DNA from: DASSOY01 sp035776675
GTDB lineage: Bacteria; Bacillota; Bacilli; Bacillales; DASSOY01
Assembly (NCBI GenBank): GCA_035776675.1
Contig: DASTWO010000033.1
Coordinates: 1-64,000 of the forward strand
Direction of reading: 5' to 3'
Length of the DNA stretch: 64,000 nt
The position numbers and the translations under genes were made by a program. The notes under the pieces are model-generated. The model was not told the DNA's origin. It searched no databases and saw nothing but the letters and a program-made list of their open reading frames with translations. Shown here one piece after another: positions 8,109 to 15,515 of the stretch (its first letter is position 1; each line of letters begins with the position of its first letter).

Positions 8109-8190
8109 GAACGAAAAATGGATTTTATGCACGAAAGTCGGCTGTATTTGCACGAAAAATTGAATTTATGCACGAAACGAACTGATATTT
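8109..8190 (+). repeat. Two tandem copies of a 41-bp GCACGAAA repeat
   Basis: Copy one (8109-8149) and copy two (8150-8190) are head-to-tail. Each contains ACGAAAAAT, then TTTATGCACGAAA, then a variable part and TATTTGC. The basic unit is therefore (T)TTGCACGAAA at roughly 20-base intervals. It follows the weak stem ATACCC/GGGTAT (8086-8102) at the end of the YiiX-like gene and lies in a gene-free stretch of 365 bases (8080-8444) that otherwise holds only promoter copy 2. Confidence 0.75.
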
Positions 8191-8336
8191 GCACCATTCC
8201 AATGTTATGTCAACCTCCATGGTTGGAAAACCGTTCAATACCCCTATTGAAAATCCCCCGTTCGTAAAAAACCAATCCCTGACACCAACAAAACCGGCCA
8301 TTTTATATGTAATGGCTTTCTTCCTTTTCCTAAAGA

Positions 8337-8405
8337 ATACGACTCCGGTCTGAATCGAATATCAAACTGAGGTACATTTTGAGTTTCTCTGATTCGGGAT
8401 ATGAT
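8337..8405 (+). promoter_or_regulatory. LiaR-type box and sigma-A promoter, copy 2
   Basis: Box ATACGACTCCGGTCTGA (8337-8353), conserved GAATATCAAACT block (8358-8369), -35 TTTTGA (8377-8382), 17-base spacer, -10 TATGAT (8400-8405). It drives the DUF6220 gene. Confidence 0.78.
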
Positions 8406-8444
8406 GGGCAAGAAGGAAACTTGATTAAAGAAAAGAGGGATTAA

Positions 8445-8852
8445 ATGAGCGAAAGCAATAGTGTGAGCAGTGGTGAAACAGGAGGAGGAATCATTCGAGT
8501 TATTTATGCCTTTCTGGCATGGGTTTTTGTCGCGTGTGTGGTTGTACAGGTATTTCTGGCGGGCGTTGCAACGTTCGGTGATGCAACCTACTGGGGAAAG
8601 CATATGACTTTTGTTCACCTTTTTGAATTCGTGCCGATTGTAATGTTCATCCTGTCGTTCATCGGTCGGCTGCGTGGGGGCTTGCGGTGGTGGCCGTTCG
8701 TGCTTTTTGGGTTGATTTTCTTACAATACTTTACCGCTAACATCGGGAAGGTCGTTTCCACAGACTTTTTGGCGGCGCTCCATCCTGTCAATGCTTTGGT
8801 GATCTTCTGGCTCGCGATCGTTACAGCGCTTCGTGCGTCAAAAAGAAAATAA
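8445..8852 (+). CDS. DUF6220 family membrane protein
   Basis: A 135-residue integral membrane protein with four hydrophobic helices (about 18-40, 58-75, 85-103, 112-130). The pattern VVQVFLAGVATFG, the H in the second helix region and AALHPVNALVIFWLAI near the end match DUF6220, a family of unknown function. AAAGAGG precedes the ATG. It lies between two Lia-type promoters and has its own copy, so it is probably an envelope-stress protein. No catalytic motif is seen. Confidence 0.75.
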   Translation: MSESNSVSSGETGGGIIRVIYAFLAWVFVACVVVQVFLAGVATFGDATYWGKHMTFVHLFEFVPIVMFILSFIGRLRGGLRWWPFVLFGLIFLQYFTANIGKVVSTDFLAALHPVNALVIFWLAIVTALRASKRK

Positions 8853-8881
8853 GGTGAGAGCCGTCGAGGGTCTTTGACAGA

Positions 8882-8950
8882 ATACGACCCCGGTCTTATC
8901 CGAAAATCCATCCGTAGTGCGTTTTGGAAAAACGAAATGTTTCCTAAGAT
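8882..8950 (+). promoter_or_regulatory. LiaR-type box and sigma-A promoter, copy 3 (liaI operon)
   Basis: Box ATACGACCCCGGTCTTA (8882-8898), GAAAATCCATCC block (8902-8913), -35 TTTTGG (8922-8927), 17-base spacer, -10 TAAGAT (8945-8950). It is directly upstream of the liaI-like gene, the place where LiaR binds in Bacillus lia operons, which is the main reason for assigning all three boxes to LiaR. Confidence 0.8.
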
Positions 8951-8980
8951 AGAAACAGAAAGGCGAAGGGAGGGAAAAAA

Positions 8981-9400
8981 ATGAATATCACTGGAAAGTT
9001 CATCGGCGGGATTGCCCTGGTTCTTCTTGGAGGGTGGTTGTTACTCGGTATGTTTGGTGTTCATCTCGGAGGCTTGATCGCTTTGTTGTTTGGCATCGTC
9101 CTCATCTGTTTCGGGGTGAAGAAGCTCAAACAGGATCATAAGGTTCTGGGTGTGATTTCGTTGATTTTCGGTTTTATGTTTCTCGGCGGGTCGCTGCCAT
9201 TCTTGATCAGTCTTGCTTTAGCAGCTGTGTGTATTTATTTCGGCTGGAAGTTGATTAAGCAAGAAAGACATCAATCGGAACCCGCTGCCGCTTATTCCGG
9301 CGACACGGAGTTTATGGATTACCGGAATGTGAAAGTGGAAGACAGCTTTGATCGCGAATGGGAAGACTTTCTGAGGAAGAATCCGAAGGATAACGATTGA
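8981..9400 (+). CDS. liaI: LiaI-like membrane protein
   Basis: A 139-residue protein with four closely packed hydrophobic helices in the first 95 residues and an acidic cytoplasmic tail. LiaI in B. subtilis is a small membrane anchor that recruits the phage-shock protein LiaH under envelope stress. This one is longer, but its place between the strongest Lia-type promoter and the liaH-like gene supports the assignment. The helices also resemble the membrane domain of LiaF. GGGAGGG precedes the ATG. Confidence 0.7.
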   Translation: MNITGKFIGGIALVLLGGWLLLGMFGVHLGGLIALLFGIVLICFGVKKLKQDHKVLGVISLIFGFMFLGGSLPFLISLALAAVCIYFGWKLIKQERHQSEPAAAYSGDTEFMDYRNVKVEDSFDREWEDFLRKNPKDND

Positions 9401-9419
9401 TTCTTATAAAGGGAAGAGG

Positions 9420-9451
9420 GCGCACCGAATGCAGGTGCGACACACGCACCT
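9420..9451 (+). other. Mutually exclusive hairpins between liaI and liaH
   Basis: Three arms lie in a row: CGCACC (9421-9426), AGGTGCG (9433-9439) and CGCACCT (9445-9451). The middle arm can pair with either neighbour, and the downstream pairing is perfect over 7 bp with a 5-base loop. No T run follows. This could be an RNA switch, a processing site or a stabiliser that sets the liaI:liaH ratio. Confidence 0.55.
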
Positions 9452-9503
9452 ATTCGAGCAGAGAACAGAGTTCAAGGCAATATAAAATAAGGGAGGCATT
9501 TGC

Positions 9504-10193
9504 ATGGTATTGAAAAGAATTGGAGACATGATTAGCGCGACCATTAACGAGGGGTTGGATCAAGTGGAGAATCCGAGAGTAATGCTCAATCAGTATTTGC
9601 GGGATATGGAGAGCGAGGTCGCGAAGGCGAAGCACGCGATTGTGAAGCAGCGCAGTCTGGAGCAAAGCTTCAGACGCAGAATGGAAGAAGCGCGGAAGTT
9701 GGCCGCGAAGCGGAGGAACCAGGGGCAGCTGGCGTTTGACGCGGGCGAGGAAGACCTGGCACGGAAGGCGTTAGCCGACATGAAGGGCTATGAAGCGAAA
9801 GCGGAGCAATACAGGGAGCTGGCGGAGAAAGCGGCGGAGCAGGTGCGTGAGCTGCAGGAGCAGCTGGGAGAGCTCGAAGAGCGATTCCAGGCGTTGAAGG
9901 ACAAGAAGCATGCGTTGATCGCGCGAGCGAATGCGGTGCGGGCGAAGGAGCATATGCAGGCATCGATGAATCGGGTGGATTCCGAGAGCGCGTTCCGTGA
10001 ATTTCAGCGGCTCGAGGATCGGATTGCCGAGGCGGAGATCCGCGTGAATGCGTGGGGATGCGGGGGATTTGAGAGCAGCAGCGGACAGTTTGCGAAGCTG
10101 GAGTATGCGGATGAAGTGGAGAAGGAATTGGAGAAAATGCGGAAGAAGAATGGCGAGGGGAAATTGAGCAACGACGATAAGCAGGCCAATTAA
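9504..10193 (+). CDS. liaH: PspA/IM30 family phage-shock protein, LiaH-like
   Basis: A 229-residue, almost entirely helical protein of the PspA/IM30/Vipp1 (ESCRT-III-related) family. It begins with the conserved amphipathic segment MVLKRIGDMISATINEGLD, followed by ENPRVMLNQYLRDME and long coiled coils to about residue 150. It should form oligomers that protect the cytoplasmic membrane under envelope stress. GGGAGG precedes the ATG. The coding strand is visibly richer in G and purines than its neighbours, which also creates long spurious frames on the other strand. Confidence 0.92.
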   Translation: MVLKRIGDMISATINEGLDQVENPRVMLNQYLRDMESEVAKAKHAIVKQRSLEQSFRRRMEEARKLAAKRRNQGQLAFDAGEEDLARKALADMKGYEAKAEQYRELAEKAAEQVRELQEQLGELEERFQALKDKKHALIARANAVRAKEHMQASMNRVDSESAFREFQRLEDRIAEAEIRVNAWGCGGFESSSGQFAKLEYADEVEKELEKMRKKNGEGKLSNDDKQAN

Positions 10194-10239
10194 GAAGCGG
10201 GCGTCCGAAGCGGCGCCTGTGCTCTTATGATAGCGGGAA

Positions 10240-10275
10240 CTTTTCTCCGTCGTTGGCCGTAAGAAGTGAGAAAAG
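10240..10275 (+). other. Inverted repeat before the ABC genes
   Basis: CTTTTCTC (10240-10247) and GAGAAAAG (10268-10275) are perfect 8-bp arms separated by 20 bases, located just before the ribosome binding site of the ABC ATPase gene. No T run follows. It may tune readthrough from liaH into the downstream genes. Confidence 0.45.
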
Positions 10276-10295
10276 GGGATTGAGGAGGGACGGCG

Positions 10296-11210
10296 ATGGC
10301 GGAAGTTATTGCGGTGGAAGGTTTGATCAAGCGATACGATGGGATTGAAGCGGTTAAGGAGATTTCGTTTACTGTGGAAAAAGGCGAGATCTTCGGGATG
10401 ATTGGCCCAAACGGGGCAGGGAAGACCACGACGATTGAGATTCTGGAGGGGCTGCGTAAACGTGATGAAGGAGAGGTTCGTGTTCTCGGCCTTGATCCGG
10501 GAAAAGATCAATATCAATTAAATGAAATGATCGGTGTGCAATTTCAGGCAACCTCCATTCAGGAATTGATGAAGGTGAAGGAAGCTCTTTCGTTGTTTGC
10601 CTCTTTTTATAATGTGAGTGATGACGAAATTGAAAAGGTTATTGCTGATTTGAACTTGAATGATAAATTGGATACGTACTTCAAAGATCTGTCTGGCGGC
10701 TGGAAACAACGGGTAACCCTTGCGCTTTCTGTCTTGCACAAGCCGGATATTGTTTTTCTGGATGAACCGAGTATGGGGCTTGATCCTCAAGCGAGACGTG
10801 AATTGTGGGAGGTCATCAGATCGCTTCAGGCGAACGGAACGACGATACTTGTGACCACGCATTACATGGAAGAAGCTGAAAGATTATGTGATCGGGTTGC
10901 GATGATTTATGATGGAAGAATTGAGGCTCTGGGGCAACCCAATGAGTTGCTTGAGGAACTGGCGACCCATTATCTTGTTTTTGAAAGTCCCAATGCGGCT
11001 CAAGATGTACTGAGGGATCTACCTGGAGTGGCTTCAGTGGAGCATGAAGGTGAGGCAATACGGATCCTTACGGAGGATTTGCAGACTACGTCATATCATC
11101 TATTTAAAGAAGCAGATGAACGAAGGTGGGAGATTCGAGCCTTCCGGTTTGAGAGAGGCACGCTGGAAGATCTGTTTGTTCATTTGTCGGGAAGGGAGGA
11201 AGTCGTATGA
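10296..11210 (+). CDS. ABC transporter ATP-binding protein inside the lia operon
   Basis: A 304-residue ATPase with Walker A GPNGAGKTT (37-45), signature LSGGW (132-136), Walker B IVFLDE (152-157) and the H-loop TTHYMEEAE, so all catalytic elements are present. The C-terminal 80 residues form an extension typical of ABC-2 exporter ATPases. It has GGAGGG before the ATG and overlaps the permease gene by four bases. Its place between liaH and the liaG-like gene suggests export of a cell-wall-active compound or lipid. The substrate cannot be read from sequence. Confidence 0.9.
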   Translation: MAEVIAVEGLIKRYDGIEAVKEISFTVEKGEIFGMIGPNGAGKTTTIEILEGLRKRDEGEVRVLGLDPGKDQYQLNEMIGVQFQATSIQELMKVKEALSLFASFYNVSDDEIEKVIADLNLNDKLDTYFKDLSGGWKQRVTLALSVLHKPDIVFLDEPSMGLDPQARRELWEVIRSLQANGTTILVTTHYMEEAERLCDRVAMIYDGRIEALGQPNELLEELATHYLVFESPNAAQDVLRDLPGVASVEHEGEAIRILTEDLQTTSYHLFKEADERRWEIRAFRFERGTLEDLFVHLSGREEVV

Positions 11211-11947
11211 ACAAAATTGTCAAGTTGTCAGTGATCGAAACCAAGCTGTTTTTCAGGGAAAAGGCGGCTGTATTTTGGACTTTTTTGTTTCCTGTGTTGA
11301 TGATCTGGCTCTTCGGTGCCATGTTCGGGCAATTCAAAGTTGGAGGCATGTCCTACAGTAATGCTTATATCCCGTCATGGATCGCTGTTAACATTATGAC
11401 GACCGCCTTTTTCGGTATCGGTATGGTTCTTGCCGGTTACAGGGAAAAGGGGATCCTACGCCGCTATCAGGCTACTCCAGTCCGTCCGTGGATGATCCTG
11501 GCTGCGCAAACTGTGCAAGGAACGGTGATCTTTGCTTTCAGTGTTTTCGTCATTGTCGCTTTCGGGTTTATCAAGTTCGATCTCCATGTTCCCGAATATT
11601 TGGGAAGCACGATCCTCGCGATTTTATTAAGTTTGGCGGCCTTTTTCCCATTTGGGTTGCTGCTGAATTCACTGGCCAAAAGTGTTCGTACGGCATCAGC
11701 GATCAGTTCACTTGCGCTGAATGTGATGATATTCCTTTCGGGGGCGACCTTTCCGCTGGAAATGATGCCGACCGCTCTTCAATGGGTCGCAAAGTTCTTG
11801 CCTCTCTATTACGTCATTCATTTGACCCGGCATACGTGGAATTTCTCACCGATTTGGGAAAACGGGTTTGACGTAGCGGTGCTGATTTTCGTAGGAGTGG
11901 TTTCTATTCTCCTGTCATCAAAATACTTTCGTTGGAGTGGACATTAA
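11207..11947 (+). CDS. ABC-2 type permease inside the lia operon
   Basis: A 246-residue six-helix permease of the ABC-2 family, with the typical GILRRYQATPVRPW segment after helix 2 and SGATFPLEMMPTALQWVAKFLPLYYVIHL before the last helix. It is translationally coupled to the preceding ATPase (ATGA) and is followed directly by the liaG-like ATG, with no gap. B. subtilis has no transporter at this place in its lia operon. Confidence 0.88.
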   Translation: MNKIVKLSVIETKLFFREKAAVFWTFLFPVLMIWLFGAMFGQFKVGGMSYSNAYIPSWIAVNIMTTAFFGIGMVLAGYREKGILRRYQATPVRPWMILAAQTVQGTVIFAFSVFVIVAFGFIKFDLHVPEYLGSTILAILLSLAAFFPFGLLLNSLAKSVRTASAISSLALNVMIFLSGATFPLEMMPTALQWVAKFLPLYYVIHLTRHTWNFSPIWENGFDVAVLIFVGVVSILLSSKYFRWSGH

Positions 11948-12838
11948 ATGTTGAAGAAAGCAATCGGCCTCCTGTTTATTATAATCGGAGCCTTTATAAT
12001 CCTAGGCATGGTTGGCCACAAGGGCGTAAACTGGTGGACTTCAAACCATCATAATCTGCAAAACCAATCCATGATTCTTCGAGGCATCGCCACGATTGAA
12101 ATTGAGGCTACCGGCACACAAGTCAATATCATTTCCGAGGATCGGGGAAAGTTGATGGCTGATTTACATGGAGACGGAAACGGCCGCGCTAATCTGGATT
12201 TTCAACGGAATGGCGACCATCTGGAAATTCAGGTGGATCAGAATTGGTTCCATTGGTTCTCATTCGGGGACGGGTTAATTTTGGACGTTTATGTCCCTGA
12301 AAATTATAATAAAGCTATGGCCGTTGACCTTGGCTCAGGTGACCTGGATATTCAAGGTCCTTCCAAGAAGGAAATGATGAACTTAAATAGTTTCGCATTG
12401 GATATGAGTTCGGGAAATGCCGATCTTGAAAATCTGCGATTGGACCAATTGAAAATGGATGGTTCTTCAGGGAACATTGACCTCCGTTGGGTAACGGCCA
12501 ATGAGGCTTCACTAGACATTAGTTCAGGGAATATTGATTTGGAGCACTATAGCGGCTCGTTGGATGCTGAATTGTCTTCAGGAAGGCTCAACGCAAAATT
12601 CGAGCAGATCATGGGCCCCGTCGACATTGAAGCCAGCTCCGGGATGATTTCATTGGATTTACCGGATGAAGCGAATTTTGCATTAGAAGCGAAGGTCAGC
12701 AGCGGATGGATAGATTGTGAAATTCCGCTTCAAAATAAAAGTGTGGAAGAAGATAGAAATGAGGTCAGAGGGTCCCATGGAAGCGGGAAATATAAGATTG
12801 AACTTGATTCGTCGAGCGGCGTTATACACATTTATTAA
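11948..12838 (+). CDS. liaG: DUF4097 adhesin-like protein, LiaG-like
   Basis: A 296-residue protein with one N-terminal TM helix (about 4-24) and an extracytoplasmic beta-repeat DUF4097 domain. The repeated pattern SSGN(I/A)DL recurs at least five times between about 125 and 290 (DLGSGDLDI, DMSSGNADL, GSSGNIDL, DISSGNIDL, ELSSGRL, EASSGMISL). LiaG of B. subtilis has the same architecture and unknown function. The start codon touches the permease stop. Confidence 0.75.
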   Translation: MLKKAIGLLFIIIGAFIILGMVGHKGVNWWTSNHHNLQNQSMILRGIATIEIEATGTQVNIISEDRGKLMADLHGDGNGRANLDFQRNGDHLEIQVDQNWFHWFSFGDGLILDVYVPENYNKAMAVDLGSGDLDIQGPSKKEMMNLNSFALDMSSGNADLENLRLDQLKMDGSSGNIDLRWVTANEASLDISSGNIDLEHYSGSLDAELSSGRLNAKFEQIMGPVDIEASSGMISLDLPDEANFALEAKVSSGWIDCEIPLQNKSVEEDRNEVRGSHGSGKYKIELDSSSGVIHIY

Positions 12839-12859
12839 GGGTGGAAGGGGGCGGAGCCA

Positions 12860-13777
12860 TTGCGCCTGTCACGGAACCGTTTAGGCGGTTTTTTCGTAAT
12901 CTTTATTGGTCTTTGCATCTTGTTTGGGGTTTTGGGACTCGGATTTTTGATTGGCCCGATTTTGTTCGCGGGCGCCGGGGTCATTTTGATCAGAAGAAAA
13001 CATCGTTGGTTTGGACTGATTTGCTTTGCCCTTTCCCTTATTGTTCTATTTGAGACGGTTTTTCATATCGACATCGGAGGTTTGTTGGTAGCGGCATTTT
13101 TCATTTATTTCGGCTACAGGTTGATCACAGGCAAGTCTTGGCCTCGTCACCACGAAAGACATGCGGGACGGCATGACAGAAGAAGGTCAAGGCAAGATGA
13201 TATGGACGATTGGGAAGCTGAAGAAAATGAGGCCGATGCGGTCGATGATGAAGACTGGATAGATAAAGAAATTGAAAATCTGAATACAAAAAATCAGCAT
13301 GCTGATAGAGAAAACAAAAGCGAGGAAACCCAAACAAAAACTGAGCGAAACAATGACAAACATACAGAAAAGCAGACTGAAAGCGGCTCGACAGTTATTT
13401 TCAAAACCCCTGTTTATCGCAGCTCATTGATCGGGGATTTTCGTCTCATGAACAGCCGGTTTGAATTGGATGATCTAAATTTGTCCAATTTCATTGGCGA
13501 TGTGAAAATTGATCTATCTAAAGCCATCATCCCCGAAGGTGAAAGCACACTTGTTATCAGCGGTTTTATCGGAGATGTGGACATCTACGTCCCATACGAT
13601 CTTGATGTTTCCGTCAGTTCTTCAGTCACAATCGGAGATATTGATGTGCTTGGACACAAACAGGGCGGCTTTAACAGGCAAGTTCGCCTGGAGACGAAAG
13701 GTTTTCCTGAAGCCTCCCGTAAGGTGAAAATCTCCGTTTCAGTGTTTATCGGCGATGTGGATGTGAGATTTCTATGA
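12860..13777 (+). CDS. liaF: LiaF-like negative regulator of LiaSR
   Basis: A 305-residue protein with four N-terminal hydrophobic helices (to about residue 90), a highly charged linker (about 95-175, rich in Glu, Asp, Lys and Gln) and a C-terminal LiaF domain in which the strand motif (I/F)IGDV or IGDF repeats (SLIGDFRL, NFIGDVKI, GFIGDVDI, VTIGDIDV, VFIGDVDV). LiaF holds the kinase LiaS inactive without stress. The linker is longer than I remember for B. subtilis LiaF (about 240 residues in all). A TTG start at 12860 follows GAAGGGGGCGGAG. It overlaps liaS by four bases. Confidence 0.88.
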   Translation: MRLSRNRLGGFFVIFIGLCILFGVLGLGFLIGPILFAGAGVILIRRKHRWFGLICFALSLIVLFETVFHIDIGGLLVAAFFIYFGYRLITGKSWPRHHERHAGRHDRRRSRQDDMDDWEAEENEADAVDDEDWIDKEIENLNTKNQHADRENKSEETQTKTERNNDKHTEKQTESGSTVIFKTPVYRSSLIGDFRLMNSRFELDDLNLSNFIGDVKIDLSKAIIPEGESTLVISGFIGDVDIYVPYDLDVSVSSSVTIGDIDVLGHKQGGFNRQVRLETKGFPEASRKVKISVSVFIGDVDVRFL

Positions 13778-14838
13778 AGAACAGGAAGTTAACGAGCATA
13801 CGCTGGAGAATGTTGCAAGGGTTCATCTGGTCCGGTATTTTGCTTTCTGTTCTCACCCTTTTTATATTATTGGTCTACTACCATCTTGATTTTCAGGTAT
13901 TGTTCTCTGTGAAATGGTTGGGATTGCCTTTTGTGATCATTCTGGAAGTACTGATTGTCGCTGTCAGCGCCTTGTTTGGCTATGTTTTTGGAAGCGGGGT
14001 TAAGAAGCGGCTGGAGTTGCTGAGCGAATCCATTCTAAATTACGAAAGAGGCAACTTCGGGCACAGGGTTCCATCATTAGGGGAGGATGAGATCGGGCTC
14101 ATGGCCCAACAACTGAATGAGATGGCACAGCGGGTGGAAAAGCAGGTGGCTTCTTTACAACGATTATCTACTGAGAAAGCGGAGCTGAACGAACAAGTGA
14201 AGAAATCGGCAATTTCCGAGGAACGCCAACGTCTGGCTCGTGAACTTCATGATGCGGTCAGCCAGCAATTGTTTGCGATATCGATGATGACATCGGCGAT
14301 TCTTGAGAATCCCGAACTCATTGAAGGGACCTTGAAAAAACGGATTGTCTCGGTAGAGAAAATGGCCGGAAACGCGCAAAATGAAATGCGTGCCTTGTTG
14401 TTGCATTTACGTCCTGCCACTCTTGAAGGAAAAGGACTGAAGGAAGGCCTTGAGGAGCTGTTGAGTGAATTCGAAACCAAGCAACCGCTGGTGATTCATT
14501 GGGAGATCGCGGACCTTCCGGAATTGACGAAGGGCATTGAAGATCATTTGTTTCGGATCGTTCAAGAAAGCATGTCCAATGTGTTTCGGCATTCACAGGC
14601 GGCCTCGGTTTCCATTCGCCTGGGTACGGCGGGTGGACAGCTCCATCTGAGAATCATTGATAACGGAACCGGATTTAACATGACCCAATCGAAGCCATCG
14701 TCTTATGGGCTTCAATCCATCCAAGAACGTGCCAATGAAATCGGCGGGGTGGCGGAAATTATTTCATTTCCCGAGAAGGGAACACAGGTTGAAGTGAAAG
14801 TCCCGATTATGGAAAAGAGAAGGGAGAAAGAATCATGA
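13774..14838 (+). CDS. liaS: LiaS-like sensor histidine kinase
   Basis: A 354-residue membrane kinase of the NarL-partner class. Two TM helices (about 13-35 and 50-72) flank a very short outer loop, as in intramembrane-sensing kinases. A HAMP domain (about 75-125) and a HisKA_3 domain follow, with phosphoacceptor His159 in RQRLARELHDAVSQQLF. The ATP-binding domain has the N box QESMSNVFRHS and G-box DNGTGF near 295. It is coupled by overlaps to both liaF and liaR. Confidence 0.93.
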   Translation: MKNRKLTSIRWRMLQGFIWSGILLSVLTLFILLVYYHLDFQVLFSVKWLGLPFVIILEVLIVAVSALFGYVFGSGVKKRLELLSESILNYERGNFGHRVPSLGEDEIGLMAQQLNEMAQRVEKQVASLQRLSTEKAELNEQVKKSAISEERQRLARELHDAVSQQLFAISMMTSAILENPELIEGTLKKRIVSVEKMAGNAQNEMRALLLHLRPATLEGKGLKEGLEELLSEFETKQPLVIHWEIADLPELTKGIEDHLFRIVQESMSNVFRHSQAASVSIRLGTAGGQLHLRIIDNGTGFNMTQSKPSSYGLQSIQERANEIGGVAEIISFPEKGTQVEVKVPIMEKRREKES

Positions 14839-15467
14839 TACGTGTGCTGCTCGTTGATGATCATGAGATGGTAAGAATGGGTCTCTCCGCCTATCTGGAG
14901 TCCCAGTCCGATATCGAAATTGTCGGGGAGGCTTCGAACGGTGAAGAAGGGGTGCGATTAGCGGAAGAAACCGTTCCAGATGTCATATTAATGGACCTTG
15001 TCATGGAAGGAATGGACGGAGTAGAAGCGACACGACAGATAAGCCTGGTGTTGGAGCAGGTGAAAATTATCGTTCTGACCAGTTTCGTGGATGACGACAA
15101 GGTGGTCCCGGTACTTGAAGCAGGAGCCTTCAGCTACTTGTTGAAGACTTCGAAAGCCGGAGAAATTGCTGAGGCCATCCGGGCGGCAAGCCGGGGAGAG
15201 TCGATTCTTGAGGCAAAAGTGACTGGTAAGGTACTGTCCAATATGCGCGGTTCGGGAGAGCGTAAATTGCATGAAGAATTGACCGGGCGAGAAATTGAAA
15301 TTCTGCGTCTGATCGCGGAAGGCAAAACGAATCATGATATTGCCGATGAACTGTTTATAGCGGTGAAAACGGTAAAAACCCATATTACAAATATCTTTTC
15401 CAAACTGGAAGTGGACGATCGTACCCAGGCGGCGATTTACGCTCACCGAAACAAGTTGGTGAATTGA
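14835..15467 (+). CDS. liaR: LiaR-like response regulator
   Basis: A 210-residue NarL/FixJ-type regulator. The receiver domain (1-120) has Asp9 and Asp10, phosphoacceptor Asp54 in ILMDLVM, Thr/Ser switch residue in LTSF and Lys in YLLKTS. The C-terminal LuxR-type helix-turn-helix (about 145-205) reads ELTGREIEILRLIAEGKTNHDIADELFIAVKTVKTHI. The expected targets are the three boxes at 7302, 8337 and 8882. It ends the operon. Confidence 0.93.
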   Translation: MIRVLLVDDHEMVRMGLSAYLESQSDIEIVGEASNGEEGVRLAEETVPDVILMDLVMEGMDGVEATRQISLVLEQVKIIVLTSFVDDDKVVPVLEAGAFSYLLKTSKAGEIAEAIRAASRGESILEAKVTGKVLSNMRGSGERKLHEELTGREIEILRLIAEGKTNHDIADELFIAVKTVKTHITNIFSKLEVDDRTQAAIYAHRNKLVN

Positions 15468-15474
15468 TTATGGG

Positions 15475-15502
15475 GAAAATAACCCCGCGAAAGATTGCGG
15501 GG
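15475..15502 (-). terminator. Terminator of the prpD-prpB operon
   Basis: CCCCGC (15483-15488) and GCGGGG (15497-15502) form the stem. Read on the minus strand it is followed by TTATTTT, so it mainly serves the minus-strand genes. It could also stop transcription coming from liaR. Confidence 0.65.
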
Positions 15503-15515
15503 CGTTGAGGAATGC

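Noticed and set aside
9771..10517. A 248-codon open frame on the minus strand across the liaH-like gene
   Set aside because: It lies opposite a clear PspA-family gene whose purine-rich codons keep stops off the other strand. The product is Arg/Leu/His-rich with no family resemblance and no ribosome binding site.
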